Below are positions 1-8,947 of a DNA stretch of 64,000 nucleotides, piece after piece (the stretch's first letter is position 1; each line of letters starts with the position of its first letter). Position numbers and translations under genes: made by a program. The DNA comes from Aeromonas veronii. GTDB taxonomy: Bacteria > Pseudomonadota > Gammaproteobacteria > Enterobacterales > Aeromonadaceae. The stretch covers positions 3,649,501 to 3,713,500 of the forward strand of contig NZ_CP157875.1 of the NCBI RefSeq assembly GCF_040215105.1, written 5' to 3'. The notes beneath the pieces are model-generated. The model saw only the letters and a program-made list of their open reading frames with translations, ran no database searches and had not been told where the DNA came from.

Positions 1-2055
1 CCCGGCAGCAGCGGCAGCCTGGCCCAGAAAGAGGGCAAGGTGCGGGAGACCATCCTCAAGAAGATCCGGCTGAACGGCACGGCGCGCCCCGGGGATCGGG
101 TGCCCACCCTGCTGCTCAAGTCCATCGAGAAGGAGACCTACAGAGGCAAGATGCGCAAGGACAAGATCCTCGCCATCCTGGTGGACTTCCCCGACTACCC
201 GAAGAACAGCCTGAGCCCGGAGCTCACCAAGATGTACTACCCGGACTACAACCCGGCCCACTACAACGATCTGTTGTTCTCCGCCAAGGGCTATGCGGGC
301 CCGAACGGCGAGCGGTTCATCTCCATGCGCCAGTTCTACGAGCAGCAGTCCGGCCAGAGCTACAGCGTGCGCGGCCAGGTAGCGGGCTGGTATACCGCCG
401 AGAAGAGCGTCACCTACTACGGCAGCAACAAGGATGAGACCGCTGTGCGGGAGCTGGTGAAGGAGGCTCTGATCCAGGTGGCCGGGGATCCGACCATCGA
501 CCTGTCCGAGTTTGATCAGGAGGATCGTTACGATCTCAACGGCAACGGCAATCGCAACGAGCCGGACGGCCTCATCGACCACCTGATGATCTTCCACTCC
601 AGCGTGGGGGAAGAGGCGGGCGGCGGCGATCTCGGCGAAGACGCCATCTGGGCCCACCGCTGGAACCTGGGAAGCCCCTACCCCATCCCGGGCACCAGCA
701 GCCCGAACGGCAACTTCGGAGGCCAGTATGCGGCCTACGACTACACCATCCAGCCCATAGACGCGGCGGCCGGGGTCTGCGCCCACGAATATGGCCACGA
801 TCTGGGGCTACCGGACGAGTACGACACCAAGTACAGCGGCAAGGGCGAGCCGGTGGCGACCTGGTCCATCATGTCATCCGGCTCCTGGGCCGGGGTGATC
901 GGCGGCACCGAGCCCACCGGTTTCTCCGCCTGGGCCAAGGAGTATCTGCAGGCCTCCCTCGGCGGCAACTGGCTGCACGGCAGCAACGTGCACGTCGACG
1001 AGCTGAACGGTCGCGGCAACGTCTACATGCTGGATCAGGCCAACGACAAGGGGCGCAACGACGATGTGGTGCGCATCAACCTGCCTCCCAAGCAGATCCC
1101 CCTCAATCCCCCCTACGCCGGCCAGTACCAGTACCACGGCGGCAAGGGCAACAACCTGGACAACCGCATGAACCTCGCGCTGGATCTCAGCGGCAGGCAG
1201 AGCGCCAGCCTCAGCTTCAAGGCCTGGTACCAGATTGAGGAGGGCTTCGACTACGCCAGGGTACTGGTCAACGGCGAGCCCATCCCGGGCAACCTGACCC
1301 GCACCGACGATCCGAACGGCGTCGGCTTCGGGGTCGGCATCACGGGGGATTCCGGCGGCTGGGCCGATGCCGACTTTGACTTGAGTCCCTGGGCCGGACA
1401 GCGCATCACCCTCAGCCTGCAATACCAAAGCGATGCGGGTGTGGCCGAGAACGGCCTGTTCGTGGATGAGCTGCAGGTCATCGCCGATGGGGAGACCCTG
1501 CTCAGCGATGGCGCCGAGGGGAGCAGCGCCTTCACTCTCGCCGGTTTCGTGCAGAGCAACGGCAAGGAAGCCAAGGATCACTACTATCTCGCCGAGTGGC
1601 GCAACCACGCCGGGGTCGACAAGGGGCTGGCCCACATCAACGTGGCGGATCAGCTGATACGCTACGAGCCGGGCCTGCTGCTCTGGTACGTGGACAACAG
1701 CCAGAGCAACAACTGGGTCGGCCAGCATCCGGGTGAGGGTTTCCTCGGGGTGGTGGACGGGGATCAGCGCACCCTGCACTGGAGCGACGGCGACGTCGCC
1801 GGCACCCGCTACCAGATCCACGATGCCACCTTCAGCTTAGGCTTCCAGCGCCCCCTCGATCTCACCCATCCGAGCGGCGCTCTGCTGCGGGACTTCTGGG
1901 TGACGCCCAACCGGGTCTTCAAGGACTCGCGCAGCTATCAGCGCGAGGCGATCCCGGACGCAGGCCGGCTGCTGCCCGAATATGGCCTCAAGATCAGTGT
2001 CACCGGTCAGGCCAGGGACATGAGCACGGGTCGCATCATCGTCAGCCGCCACTGA
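1..2055 (+). CDS. Immune inhibitor A-type secreted metalloprotease (peptidase M6), 5' partial
   Basis: The reading frame is open from base 1, so the start and any signal peptide lie outside the window; the GTG at 40 is only the first in-window start-like codon. At 784-825 the zinc motif HEYGHDLGLPDEYD is visible: HExxH with the downstream GLPDxYD typical of family M6 (immune inhibitor A of Bacillus, PrtV of Vibrio). The preceding 250 residues contain the conserved M6 catalytic segment, including an Asp/Asn-rich stretch near 530-570 that may bind calcium. The C-terminal half resembles the paired beta-sandwich domains that follow the catalytic domain in this family. Members are secreted and degrade host proteins. 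It is followed by a strong hairpin and the tRNA operon. The family call is firm; the name of the ortholog is inference. Confidence 0.9.
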   Translation, partial: PGSSGSLAQKEGKVRETILKKIRLNGTARPGDRVPTLLLKSIEKETYRGKMRKDKILAILVDFPDYPKNSLSPELTKMYYPDYNPAHYNDLLFSAKGYAGPNGERFISMRQFYEQQSGQSYSVRGQVAGWYTAEKSVTYYGSNKDETAVRELVKEALIQVAGDPTIDLSEFDQEDRYDLNGNGNRNEPDGLIDHLMIFHSSVGEEAGGGDLGEDAIWAHRWNLGSPYPIPGTSSPNGNFGGQYAAYDYTIQPIDAAAGVCAHEYGHDLGLPDEYDTKYSGKGEPVATWSIMSSGSWAGVIGGTEPTGFSAWAKEYLQASLGGNWLHGSNVHVDELNGRGNVYMLDQANDKGRNDDVVRINLPPKQIPLNPPYAGQYQYHGGKGNNLDNRMNLALDLSGRQSASLSFKAWYQIEEGFDYARVLVNGEPIPGNLTRTDDPNGVGFGVGITGDSGGWADADFDLSPWAGQRITLSLQYQSDAGVAENGLFVDELQVIADGETLLSDGAEGSSAFTLAGFVQSNGKEAKDHYYLAEWRNHAGVDKGLAHINVADQLIRYEPGLLLWYVDNSQSNNWVGQHPGEGFLGVVDGDQRTLHWSDGDVAGTRYQIHDATFSLGFQRPLDLTHPSGALLRDFWVTPNRVFKDSRSYQREAIPDAGRLLPEYGLKISVTGQARDMSTGRIIVSRH

Positions 2056-2071
2056 GGCAGAGCAATACGAT

Positions 2072-2093
2072 GGGGGCCAATGGCCCCCTTTTT
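2072..2093 (+). terminator. Rho-independent terminator after the M6 protease gene
   Basis: A GGGGGCC / GGCCCCC stem with a three-base loop is followed by five T residues, 16 bases after the protease stop codon. Confidence 0.85.
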
Positions 2094-2209
2094 CATGACA
2101 AGTGGCTGAAAAATCGTGCACACTGGCTCTCTGCCAGGGTAAAAATCCCCCACTAGGGGCTGGATTGTTCGGTTATCGAGCGAACGGCACCACAATCTGC
2201 ACCCCGTGG

Positions 2210-2238
2210 TTGACACCTCAGTCCAGAAGAGGTTTAAT
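2210..2238 (+). promoter_or_regulatory. Sigma-70 promoter of the tRNA-Phe/tRNA-Asn operon
   Basis: A perfect -35 TTGACA (2210-2215) is separated by exactly 17 bases from a -10 TTTAAT (2233-2238). It is followed by a GC-rich discriminator (GCGCGCC), as in stringently controlled stable-RNA promoters. The predicted start is about 2245, only a few bases before the tRNA-Phe acceptor stem. Confidence 0.85.
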
Positions 2239-2248
2239 GCGCGCCGTT

Positions 2249-2324
2249 GCCCAGATAGCTCAGTCGGTAGAGCAGGGGATTGAAAATCCCCGTGTCGGCG
2301 GTTCGATTCCGTCTCTGGGCACCA
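2249..2324 (+). tRNA. tRNA-Phe (anticodon GAA)
   Basis: A 76-base cloverleaf. The acceptor stem GCCCAGA pairs with TCTGGGC, the D-arm contains AGCTCAGTCGGTAGAGC, anticodon GAA lies at 2282-2284 within GGGGATTGAAAATCCCC, the T-arm contains GGTTCGATTCC, and an encoded ACCA forms the 3' end. It is the first gene of a two-tRNA operon, five bases before tRNA-Asn. Confidence 0.97.
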
Positions 2325-2329
2325 ACAAT

Positions 2330-2405
2330 TCCTCCTTAGTTCAGTCGGTAGAACGGCGGACTGTTAATCCGTATGTCACTGGTTCAAGTCCAGTAGGAGG
2401 AGCCA
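2330..2405 (+). tRNA. tRNA-Asn (anticodon GTT)
   Basis: A 76-base cloverleaf. The acceptor stem TCCTCCT pairs with AGGAGGA, anticodon GTT lies at 2363-2365, the T-arm is GGTTCAAGTCC, the discriminator is G and the CCA is encoded. It is cotranscribed with tRNA-Phe and followed within seven bases by a terminator hairpin. Confidence 0.97.
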
Positions 2406-2411
2406 AATTTG

Positions 2412-2442
2412 AAAGGCCCGCTCATCTGAGCGGGCCTTTTCG
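2412..2442 (+). terminator. Terminator of the tRNA operon
   Basis: The stem AAAGGCCCGCTCA / TGAGCGGGCCTTT has a two-base loop and a short T run. Almost the same stem recurs at 2814-2846 on the other side of a small minus-strand ORF. As an A/T-flanked palindrome it can also terminate that minus-strand gene. Confidence 0.85.
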
Positions 2443-2468
2443 CATTTCGTCATCCTCGTCGTGCCTCC

Positions 2469-2690
2469 CTAATAGCGGTTCTCGTCCCCGTGCCAGACAT
2501 GTCCGGCGGAGCAGGCCCGCGCCACCTCGTGGCAGGGGTCATCCGCATGACTGCGAAAGAAGTGCTGATCCTGCTGTAGCAGGAGCGAGCTCATCGAGTG
2601 GCTGATGCCGGCAAGCGCCTCCCCGGCAGTCAATCCTGCCACCCGGTGATCGGTGGCCAAATGAGCCAATACTTTTTCACGACTATTCAT
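2469..2690 (-). CDS. Small hypothetical protein, 73 aa, Cys/His-rich C-terminus
   Basis: I do not recognise this protein. The start at 2690 was chosen because GGGAGG lies five bases upstream of its ATG; an in-frame start further upstream has no such site. The N-terminal two thirds look helical and soluble. The last 25 residues hold HADDPCHE, then RACSAGH and VWHGDENRY, a spacing of two Cys and several His that could bind a metal. There is no signal peptide or membrane segment. It sits alone between two nearly identical hairpin terminators and has no operon partner. The clear ribosome-binding site favours a real gene. Confidence 0.55.
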   Translation of the reverse strand: MNSREKVLAHLATDHRVAGLTAGEALAGISHSMSSLLLQQDQHFFRSHADDPCHEVARACSAGHVWHGDENRY

Positions 2691-2813
2691 GATCGCCTCC
2701 CTCGATGAACTGAGCCGTCTCTTGACCATAGCAGTCCCCCTTCCCATCCCGCAAACCCGCGCCGACAAAGGGTTTCAGGCTAGTCCGGCGATGACGAGCG
2801 AGGTGCGGCCCAT

Positions 2814-2846
2814 GTAAAAGGCCCGCTCAGGAGAGCGGGCCTTTTA
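2814..2846. terminator. Palindromic terminator-like hairpin, twin of the tRNA terminator
   Basis: The stem GTAAAAGGCCCGCTC / GAGCGGGCCTTTTAC encloses a short loop. The core AAAGGCCCGCTC is shared with the hairpin at 2412-2442. It lies just downstream of the 44-aa minus-strand ORF region and upstream of the 73-aa gene, and could terminate in either direction. Confidence 0.6.
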
Positions 2847-2855
2847 CATTCATGG

Positions 2856-2990
2856 CTAGCCGCCGTTACAGGCCGCCAGCAGCAAGGTGGCCCCACAGGT
2901 GGCGCTGAACATCAGCAATCCAGCCTGCAACACCCCTTCGGGATCCGTCGGTTTCTTTCTCTTCCTGAACCTTATCCATCTAGGCTTCAT
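2856..2990 (-). CDS. Putative small membrane protein, 44 aa
   Basis: This is a marginal call. An ATG at 2990 is preceded by GAGGTGG at suitable spacing. The product has a strongly basic N-terminus (RFRKRKKP) followed by one hydrophobic stretch ending in LLLAACNGG, so it could be a single-pass inner-membrane peptide with a cytoplasmic basic tail. The LAAC string looks like a lipobox but lies at the C-terminus, so a lipoprotein role is unlikely. A hairpin follows the stop codon. The opposite strand is also open here, so this may be chance. Confidence 0.35.
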   Translation of the reverse strand: MKPRWIRFRKRKKPTDPEGVLQAGLLMFSATCGATLLLAACNGG

Positions 2991-3240
2991 CGAGCCCACC
3001 TCATCCTTTGGTGCACCAGGGTGCGCATCCCCTGCCCTCCTCGGCAGGCGGCTCATCTTTGACCGGCCAGGGTCCTTCGTCAATGGCCCCTGGCGGATAA
3101 ATTTTCAGCTATGAGCCGGATGAAACCAATGGATGCTAACCCCTTATCAGCAATGCGTTAACAATCCAGAAAACCGGCGTGACCCGATCGCGAGCCAGGG
3201 CTATGATGAGGCCGACGTTTTCATCCCAGAGAGATCCCAG

Positions 3241-4518
3241 ATGAGCAGCCCCTTGCATTACGTGCTGGATGGCATCCATTGCGAGCCACACTTCTTCACC
3301 GTGCCCCTCGACCACCAGCAGCCCGATGACGAGGCGAGCCTCACTCTCTTTGGTCGCACCCTCTGTCGCAAGGACAGGCTGGACGATGACCTGCCCTGGC
3401 TGCTCTACCTGCAAGGGGGCCCGGGCTTTGGCGCACCGCGCCCCAGTGCCAGCGGCGGCTGGATCAAGCGGGCCCTGCAGGAGTTTCGGGTACTGCTGCT
3501 CGATCAGCGTGGCACGGGCCACTCCAGCCCCATCCACGCCGAGTGGCTGACTCACCTCAACCCTCGCCAGCAAGCCGACTACCTCAGCCATTTTCGCGCC
3601 GACAGCATAGTGCGGGACGCCGAGCTCATCCGCGAGCAGCTCAGCCCGGACCGTCCCTGGAGCCTGCTCGGCCAGAGCTTCGGCGGTTTTTGCAGCCTCA
3701 CCTACCTCTCCCTGTTCCCCCAGAGCCTGCACGAGGTCTACCTCACCGGCGGCGTGGCCCCCATCGGCCGCAGTGCGGACGAAGTCTATCGCGCCACCTA
3801 TCAACGGGTCGCGGACAAGAACCGCGCCTTCTTCGCCCGCTTCCCCCACGCCCAGGCCATGGCGAACCGGCTGGCGAAGCACCTGCACAACCACGACGTG
3901 CGCCTGCCTAACGGCCAACGGCTGACGGTGGCGCAATTGCAGCAACAGGGACTGGATCTCGGGGCCAGCGGCGCCTTCGAGGAGCTCTATTACCTGCTGG
4001 AGGACGCCTTCATCGGCGAGCGGCTCAACCCCGCCTTCCTCTATCAGCTGCAAGCCATGCAGCCGTTCAACACCAACCCGGTATTCGCCATTTTGCACGA
4101 GGCCATCTACTGCAAAGGCGCCGCCAGCGACTGGGCGGCCGAGCGGGTAAGACGCGAATTCCCGGCCCTCGACTGGGCCCCCGGCCAGGATTTCGCCTTC
4201 ACCGGCGAGATGATCTTCCCCTGGATGTTCGAACAGTTCCGCGAGCTCATCCCTTTGAAAGAGGCCGCCCATCTGCTGGCCCAGAAAGCGGACTGGGGTC
4301 CCCTCTACGACCCGGCGCAGCTTGCCCGCAACCCCGTGCCGGTGGCCTGCGCCGTCTACGCCGAGGACATGTACGTGGAGTTCGACTATTGCCGCGAGAC
4401 CCTCAAGGGCCTTGGCAACAGCCGCGCCTGGATCACCAACGAGTACGAGCACAACGGTCTGAGGGTCGACGGCGAGCAGATCCTGGACAGGCTCATCCGG
4501 CTGAATCGGGATCGCTGA
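3241..4518 (+). CDS. pip: Proline iminopeptidase (prolyl aminopeptidase), family S33
   Basis: Releases N-terminal proline from peptides; an alpha/beta-hydrolase that acts in the cytoplasm. From the ATG at 3241 the protein has 425 residues, and the start MSSPLHYVLDGIHC matches what I remember of the characterised Aeromonas sobria enzyme; the frame is open further upstream to 3133 but without family similarity. The oxyanion-hole motif GGPG is at 59-62, DQRGTGHS near 88-95, and the nucleophile motif GQSFGG puts the catalytic serine at 146, as in A. sobria. No signal peptide is seen. About 250 bases upstream hold no other gene, and about 100 bases separate it from the exporter gene downstream, so the two may be separate units. 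Confidence 0.95.
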   Translation: MSSPLHYVLDGIHCEPHFFTVPLDHQQPDDEASLTLFGRTLCRKDRLDDDLPWLLYLQGGPGFGAPRPSASGGWIKRALQEFRVLLLDQRGTGHSSPIHAEWLTHLNPRQQADYLSHFRADSIVRDAELIREQLSPDRPWSLLGQSFGGFCSLTYLSLFPQSLHEVYLTGGVAPIGRSADEVYRATYQRVADKNRAFFARFPHAQAMANRLAKHLHNHDVRLPNGQRLTVAQLQQQGLDLGASGAFEELYYLLEDAFIGERLNPAFLYQLQAMQPFNTNPVFAILHEAIYCKGAASDWAAERVRREFPALDWAPGQDFAFTGEMIFPWMFEQFRELIPLKEAAHLLAQKADWGPLYDPAQLARNPVPVACAVYAEDMYVEFDYCRETLKGLGNSRAWITNEYEHNGLRVDGEQILDRLIRLNRDR

Positions 4519-4614
4519 GCCCCGGCAGGCAACCACTGCCAACAATAACGATAGAGGGCGGACAATAAGCCGCCCCATCCCCTGGAAGCAGCACAAAATA
4601 ATAAGGAACATCCA

Positions 4615-7600
4615 TTGGAACATCCGGAAATATCGGCCGGCTGGCTAAGCCGTCTCTTTTATCACTGGACCGGTCCCCTGCTGCGCAAGGGGCTGAGCCA
4701 GCCTCAGGTCAGCCTCGACGATCTCTATCCCCTGCTGCCGGAAGACAGGCGCGACCAGCGGGCCGATGCCTTCCTCGCCCTCACCGCCAAGGCCCCGGTG
4801 CGCCCCTGGCCCATCACCGCCTTCATCTGGCGCCACTATCGCGGACGCATCGGTCTGCTCACCCTGTTGCAACTGCTCGGCATGCTGGCGACCCTGGCCA
4901 GCCCCTGGCTGCTCAACCACAGCATGACCCAGCTCGGTGCAGGCGCCGATACGAGTCACAAGCTGCTATTGGCCCTGGCCTTGTTCGCCTCGGTGCTGGC
5001 ATCCGGCATGCTGGCGGAGCATTCGCTGCAACTGGCCCTCAAGATGCACGTGCCCATCCGGCGGCTGCTGGCGGAGTCCCTGCTCGCCAAGGTGATGAAG
5101 CTCGGCGGCAAGAGCTTTGACGACAGGGCCGGTGGCCGGGTGCAAAACCTCATCAACCGGGACGTGTGGGACGTCACCTGGATCCTGGCAGACCCCGCCA
5201 TGCCGCTCACCATGGCCCTGCAACTGGGGGGCACCATCGCCCTGCTGGTGTGGCAGGTAGGCAGCGCGGGCCTGGTGGGCTTCGCCGTGCTGGCCCTGCT
5301 GCTGCTGGTCTCCACCCGGGTGGTGCGCCGCATGAACCAGCAGGAGCAGCAGCTCAAGCGCAGGCAGGACGAGCGCAACGGCATCCTGGCGGAGTACATC
5401 AAGAAGTTGCGGCTGGTGCGCCAGAACGGCCTCGGGGCCTTCTTCACCCGGGCCGCCAACGACAAGCGCCAGCAGGAGCTCGGCGTACTCGGCCGGGTGC
5501 TCAAGCTCGATGCCATCAACAGCTTCCTGATGATGAGCACCCCGCTCCTGGTGACGCTGGCCACCTTCACCACCTATCTCGCCTCGGGCCAGAGTCTGAC
5601 CCTGCCCCAGGTCTTCACCACCATCGCCCTGTTCGCAGTGCTGCGCATCCCCATGATGCGTCTGCCCTATCTCATCCGCACCCTGATCAACTTCAACACC
5701 GGTTTCAACCGCCTGTGCGAGTTTCTGAACAGCCCGGAGCAGCACCGGGATCTCACTGACCCCAGCCTGCCGCTCGGCAGCCTGCAGTTCTACAAGGTCA
5801 CCGCCCAGCATCAACAAAAAACCGTGCTGCAAGACATCAGCCTCGCCATAGCACCTGGGGAACTGGTGGGGATCACGGGCGCCACCGGCGCCGGCAAGAG
5901 CTGCCTGCTGCACCTGGTCGCCGGTTTTGACAACGACTTTGCGGGCAGCATCCGCCGCCACGGCCGGGTCGCCCATCTGGGCCACAAGCCCTGGCTGATG
6001 AACGACAGCATTCGCAACAACATCCTGTTCGGCCAGCAATGGGATGAGGAACGCTACCAGTGGGTGCTCGGGGCCTGTGCCCTCGGCGCCGATCTGGGGC
6101 TGCTCAGCCACGGGGATCAGACCCTGGTGGGGGAACTCGGCACCCGTCTCTCCGGCGGCCAGCAGCAGCGGGTCGCCCTGGCCCGCGCCCTCTATGCCAA
6201 GGCCGACATCCTGCTGCTGGACAACCCGCTGTCGGCATTGGATCCCATCGTCTCGGCCCAGGTGCTGGAGCAGGGGCTGGCCTTCAAACCGGGGCCGACC
6301 CGGCTGCTGGTGAGCCACGATCCCGACGTGCTGGCCCGCTGCGATCGGGTGATCCGCATCGAGCAGGGGCAGTTGGTGGAGCTCGATGCCCACCAGCTGG
6401 CGGATCTCGCCGTGCACCCGCAACCCACCCCGACGCTGGCCCCGCAAGAGGCTGAGCTGTTCAGCGAAGAAAAAGTGGTGGAGGGCAAGGTGGACTGGGG
6501 GCTGTTCGGCTTCATGTGGCAGCGTCTGGCCGCCCCCGGCGCCATCCTGATCGCCCTGCTGCTCACCCTGGGCCAGGAGGGGCTGCGCATCGCCTCGGAT
6601 CTCTGGCTCGGTGGCAAATCCGAAGTGAGCGACGTCGGCTCACTGCTCGGCATCTATGTGCTCTTGGGGGCCGGCTCCCTCGTCTGCATCATGGTGGTCC
6701 GGGTCATCAACTACAAACTCGGTCTCAAGCTGGCCTGGACCCTGTTCGACGGCATGCTGGGGCGCATCAGCCGCGCCCCCATGGCCTTCTTCGACAAGGT
6801 GCCCCAGGGGCGCATCCTCAACCGCTTCGACCGGGATCTGGGGGAAGCCCAGGAGGTACTGCTCTCCATGCTGATGGGGCTGTTCGCCATGTTGATCTCG
6901 GTGCTGTTGCAGGTGGTGGTCATTGGCATCAACATGCCCCTGCTGCTGCTCATCGCCCCCCTGGTGGGCTGGGCGCTCTATGTGCTGCAACGCCGCTACC
7001 GGGCGGTACAGCTCAAGCTGCGGCGCCAGTCATCGGTACTGCGCTCCCCGCTCTACATCAGCATCAGCGAGACCATTCGCGGCGCCCCCGCCCTGCGCCT
7101 GGCCGGGGCCGAGCGCTTCGCCCTGAATCAGGTGCTGCTGCACTATGACAACAACCTGCGCAGCTGGTACACCACCACCTCCATCAACCGCTGGCTCGGC
7201 ATGTACCAGACCCTGCTTTCCGCCGCCCTGGTGGGGGCCGTGGCACTGATGGTGGCCTTCAGCAGCAGCTCCCTGCTGGGAGCCGTGGCCATTACCTACG
7301 CCTTCACCGCCTCCGCCATGCTCAACTCCCTCATCCGCAACTTCGCCGAGGTGGAGCAGGTGATGAACGCGGTGGAGCGGGTGCGGGAATACAGCGAGAT
7401 AGAGAGCGAGCGCCAGACAGGGGAGACTCTCGCCACCTCCCATCCGGCCGTGCGCTTCGACAACCTGGGGCTGCGCTATCCCGGTGCCAGTCAGTGGGCC
7501 CTGCACAAGGTCAGTTTCGTACTGGCCCCCGGCGAGAAGGTCGGGGTGTGCGGGCGCACCGGCGCCGGCAAGAGCTCGCTGCTCGGGGTCATGCAGGCCA

Positions 7601-8178
7601 TGTACCCCAACGCCCAGGGAGAGATCTATTACGGCGATCAGCCGCTCTCGGCGCTGGCCCCCGAGGCGGTGCGAGATCTTTACGACACCGTCTCCCAGAT
7701 CCCCCTCACCTTCTTCGGCACCTTGCGTGCCAACCTGGCGCCGCTGACCGAGCAGGACGACGAGGCCCTGAAGCAGGCGCTGACCCGGGTGGGCCTCGCC
7801 GAGCGCTGCGCCGATCGGCTGGACGAGGATCTCGACAAGTTGCAGCTCTCCGCCGGCGAGACCCAGCTGCTGGTCATCGCCCGCATCCTGCTGTCCCGCC
7901 GCCCGCTCATCGTGCTGGACGAGGCCACCTCGGATCTCGATCACATCGGCATGCGCAAGATGGCGGAGCTGCTCTATCGCTACCGGCCGGAGGCGAGCTA
8001 TCTGGTCATCGCTCACCACCTGGAACCCCTGCTGTCGGTCGACAAGGTGGTGGTGATGGAGGCGGGGACAGTGGTGGAACAGGGGGCGCCGGTCAGCCTG
8101 CTCGCAAACCCGGGCTCCCGCTTCCACCAGCTGTTCGCCGGCCAGGTTAATCGCCAGGTGGCGCAGATAGACATCTAA
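4615..8178 (+). CDS. Full-length ABC exporter of ABCC/MRP-like architecture (TMD-NBD-TMD-NBD)
   Basis: One 1187-residue chain with two exporter halves. The TTG at 4615 is used as start because AAGGA lies seven bases upstream and no ATG fits better. The N-terminus (GWLSRLFYHWTGPLLRKG) resembles the pre-TMD segment of eukaryotic ABCC proteins. NBD1 has Walker A GATGAGKS (422-429), signature LSGGQ (512-516), Walker B LLLDNP with Asn537 where the catalytic Glu is expected, and His568. NBD2 has GRTGAGKS (980-987), a divergent signature LSAGE (1078-1082), a complete Walker B VLDEATSDLD (Asp1102, Glu1103) and His1134. One degenerate and one consensus ATP site is the ABCC pattern. It probably exports a peptide, drug or conjugate from the inner membrane; the substrate is unknown. 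It has its own terminator. Confidence 0.88.
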   Translation: MEHPEISAGWLSRLFYHWTGPLLRKGLSQPQVSLDDLYPLLPEDRRDQRADAFLALTAKAPVRPWPITAFIWRHYRGRIGLLTLLQLLGMLATLASPWLLNHSMTQLGAGADTSHKLLLALALFASVLASGMLAEHSLQLALKMHVPIRRLLAESLLAKVMKLGGKSFDDRAGGRVQNLINRDVWDVTWILADPAMPLTMALQLGGTIALLVWQVGSAGLVGFAVLALLLLVSTRVVRRMNQQEQQLKRRQDERNGILAEYIKKLRLVRQNGLGAFFTRAANDKRQQELGVLGRVLKLDAINSFLMMSTPLLVTLATFTTYLASGQSLTLPQVFTTIALFAVLRIPMMRLPYLIRTLINFNTGFNRLCEFLNSPEQHRDLTDPSLPLGSLQFYKVTAQHQQKTVLQDISLAIAPGELVGITGATGAGKSCLLHLVAGFDNDFAGSIRRHGRVAHLGHKPWLMNDSIRNNILFGQQWDEERYQWVLGACALGADLGLLSHGDQTLVGELGTRLSGGQQQRVALARALYAKADILLLDNPLSALDPIVSAQVLEQGLAFKPGPTRLLVSHDPDVLARCDRVIRIEQGQLVELDAHQLADLAVHPQPTPTLAPQEAELFSEEKVVEGKVDWGLFGFMWQRLAAPGAILIALLLTLGQEGLRIASDLWLGGKSEVSDVGSLLGIYVLLGAGSLVCIMVVRVINYKLGLKLAWTLFDGMLGRISRAPMAFFDKVPQGRILNRFDRDLGEAQEVLLSMLMGLFAMLISVLLQVVVIGINMPLLLLIAPLVGWALYVLQRRYRAVQLKLRRQSSVLRSPLYISISETIRGAPALRLAGAERFALNQVLLHYDNNLRSWYTTTSINRWLGMYQTLLSAALVGAVALMVAFSSSSLLGAVAITYAFTASAMLNSLIRNFAEVEQVMNAVERVREYSEIESERQTGETLATSHPAVRFDNLGLRYPGASQWALHKVSFVLAPGEKVGVCGRTGAGKSSLLGVMQAMYPNAQGEIYYGDQPLSALAPEAVRDLYDTVSQIPLTFFGTLRANLAPLTEQDDEALKQALTRVGLAERCADRLDEDLDKLQLSAGETQLLVIARILLSRRPLIVLDEATSDLDHIGMRKMAELLYRYRPEASYLVIAHHLEPLLSVDKVVVMEAGTVVEQGAPVSLLANPGSRFHQLFAGQVNRQVAQIDI

Positions 8179-8191
8179 CTCCCATCACCAT

Positions 8192-8226
8192 GCAAAAAAG
8201 GCAGCCCGCGGGCTGCCCTTTTTGCA
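8192..8226 (+). terminator. Terminator after the ABC exporter
   Basis: A long perfect stem, AAAAAAGGCAGCCCG / CGGGCTGCCCTTTTTT, with essentially no loop besides the central bases, starting 13 bases after the stop codon. It insulates the polysaccharide operon leader that follows. Confidence 0.9.
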
Positions 8227-8793
8227 TTTCCCAGTGTCGTGTCCTAAATGATTGGCCTCCGCCCCTCAAGGACAAGGCTTCAATGCTGAAGAAGCTAAAA
8301 ATATGTTTCTATTACACTATTAAATAAAATTAGCCATATTGTCACAAATTGTAAAAATAAATATGGAGAGCAAGAAATCCAATACCTTGTCATATTCATC
8401 TTCACTTCATTATTTATCATCCAGATCATTTTATAATGACAAAAAACAACATATATTTTTATGGGAATGATATTTTTGCTATAAGATTTACATCTCTAGA
8501 TGTTGCAATCACATACAGTATATATACATTCAATATTCATATTTAAATACTGTCAAAAAATTCTCAGCTTCCAAACCAAACGCAATGTGGACCCAATCAA
8601 ACCCACAGCATGAGAACCTAGATCACAAGAAAGTCAACACCCCAAAAAAATCAAAAAAAATACACAAAAAGGAAACACTTGGAATACAACTGAGAAACAA
8701 CAATCAAGATAATTTGTTTTTCAATTGTTTTTTGTAGAAGAAATCTTACTTTTATAAACAAAATGCCTAAGGATCACCCGAATGTGATTTTTG

Positions 8794-8821
8794 TTGCAAA
8801 AAAATACACTTTTGATAGATT
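8794..8821 (+). promoter_or_regulatory. Candidate promoter upstream of the ops element
   Basis: TTGCAA (8794-8799), a 16-base spacer and TAGATT (8816-8821), each four of six to consensus. Its position about 125 bases before the ops element fits a JUMPstart leader. The surrounding AT richness produces many similar matches, so this is only a candidate. Confidence 0.3.
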
Positions 8822-8947
8822 CCGTTCCTGAATTCAAATGACAACGCAATTGCTAAAAACATCAGTAAACTTGTGAGAGAATGAAGTAAACTGCGACACT
8901 TGGCGTCGCAAGATGCGTACTCTCGTTACATCCCTTGTGAAAATCAT

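Noticed and set aside
2102..2605. 167-codon plus-strand ORF running across both tRNAs
   Set aside because: It reads straight through two perfect tRNA genes and a terminator, so it is not a gene.
3136..4623. Long antisense ORF of 495 codons opposite pip
   Set aside because: GC-rich third positions of pip leave the opposite frame open; the product is low-complexity (Gly, Glu, Val, Leu, Gln) and resembles no protein.
4966..6447. 493-codon antisense ORF opposite the ABC exporter
   Set aside because: Same shadow effect; composition is typical of antisense translation and the sense strand has clear ABC motifs.
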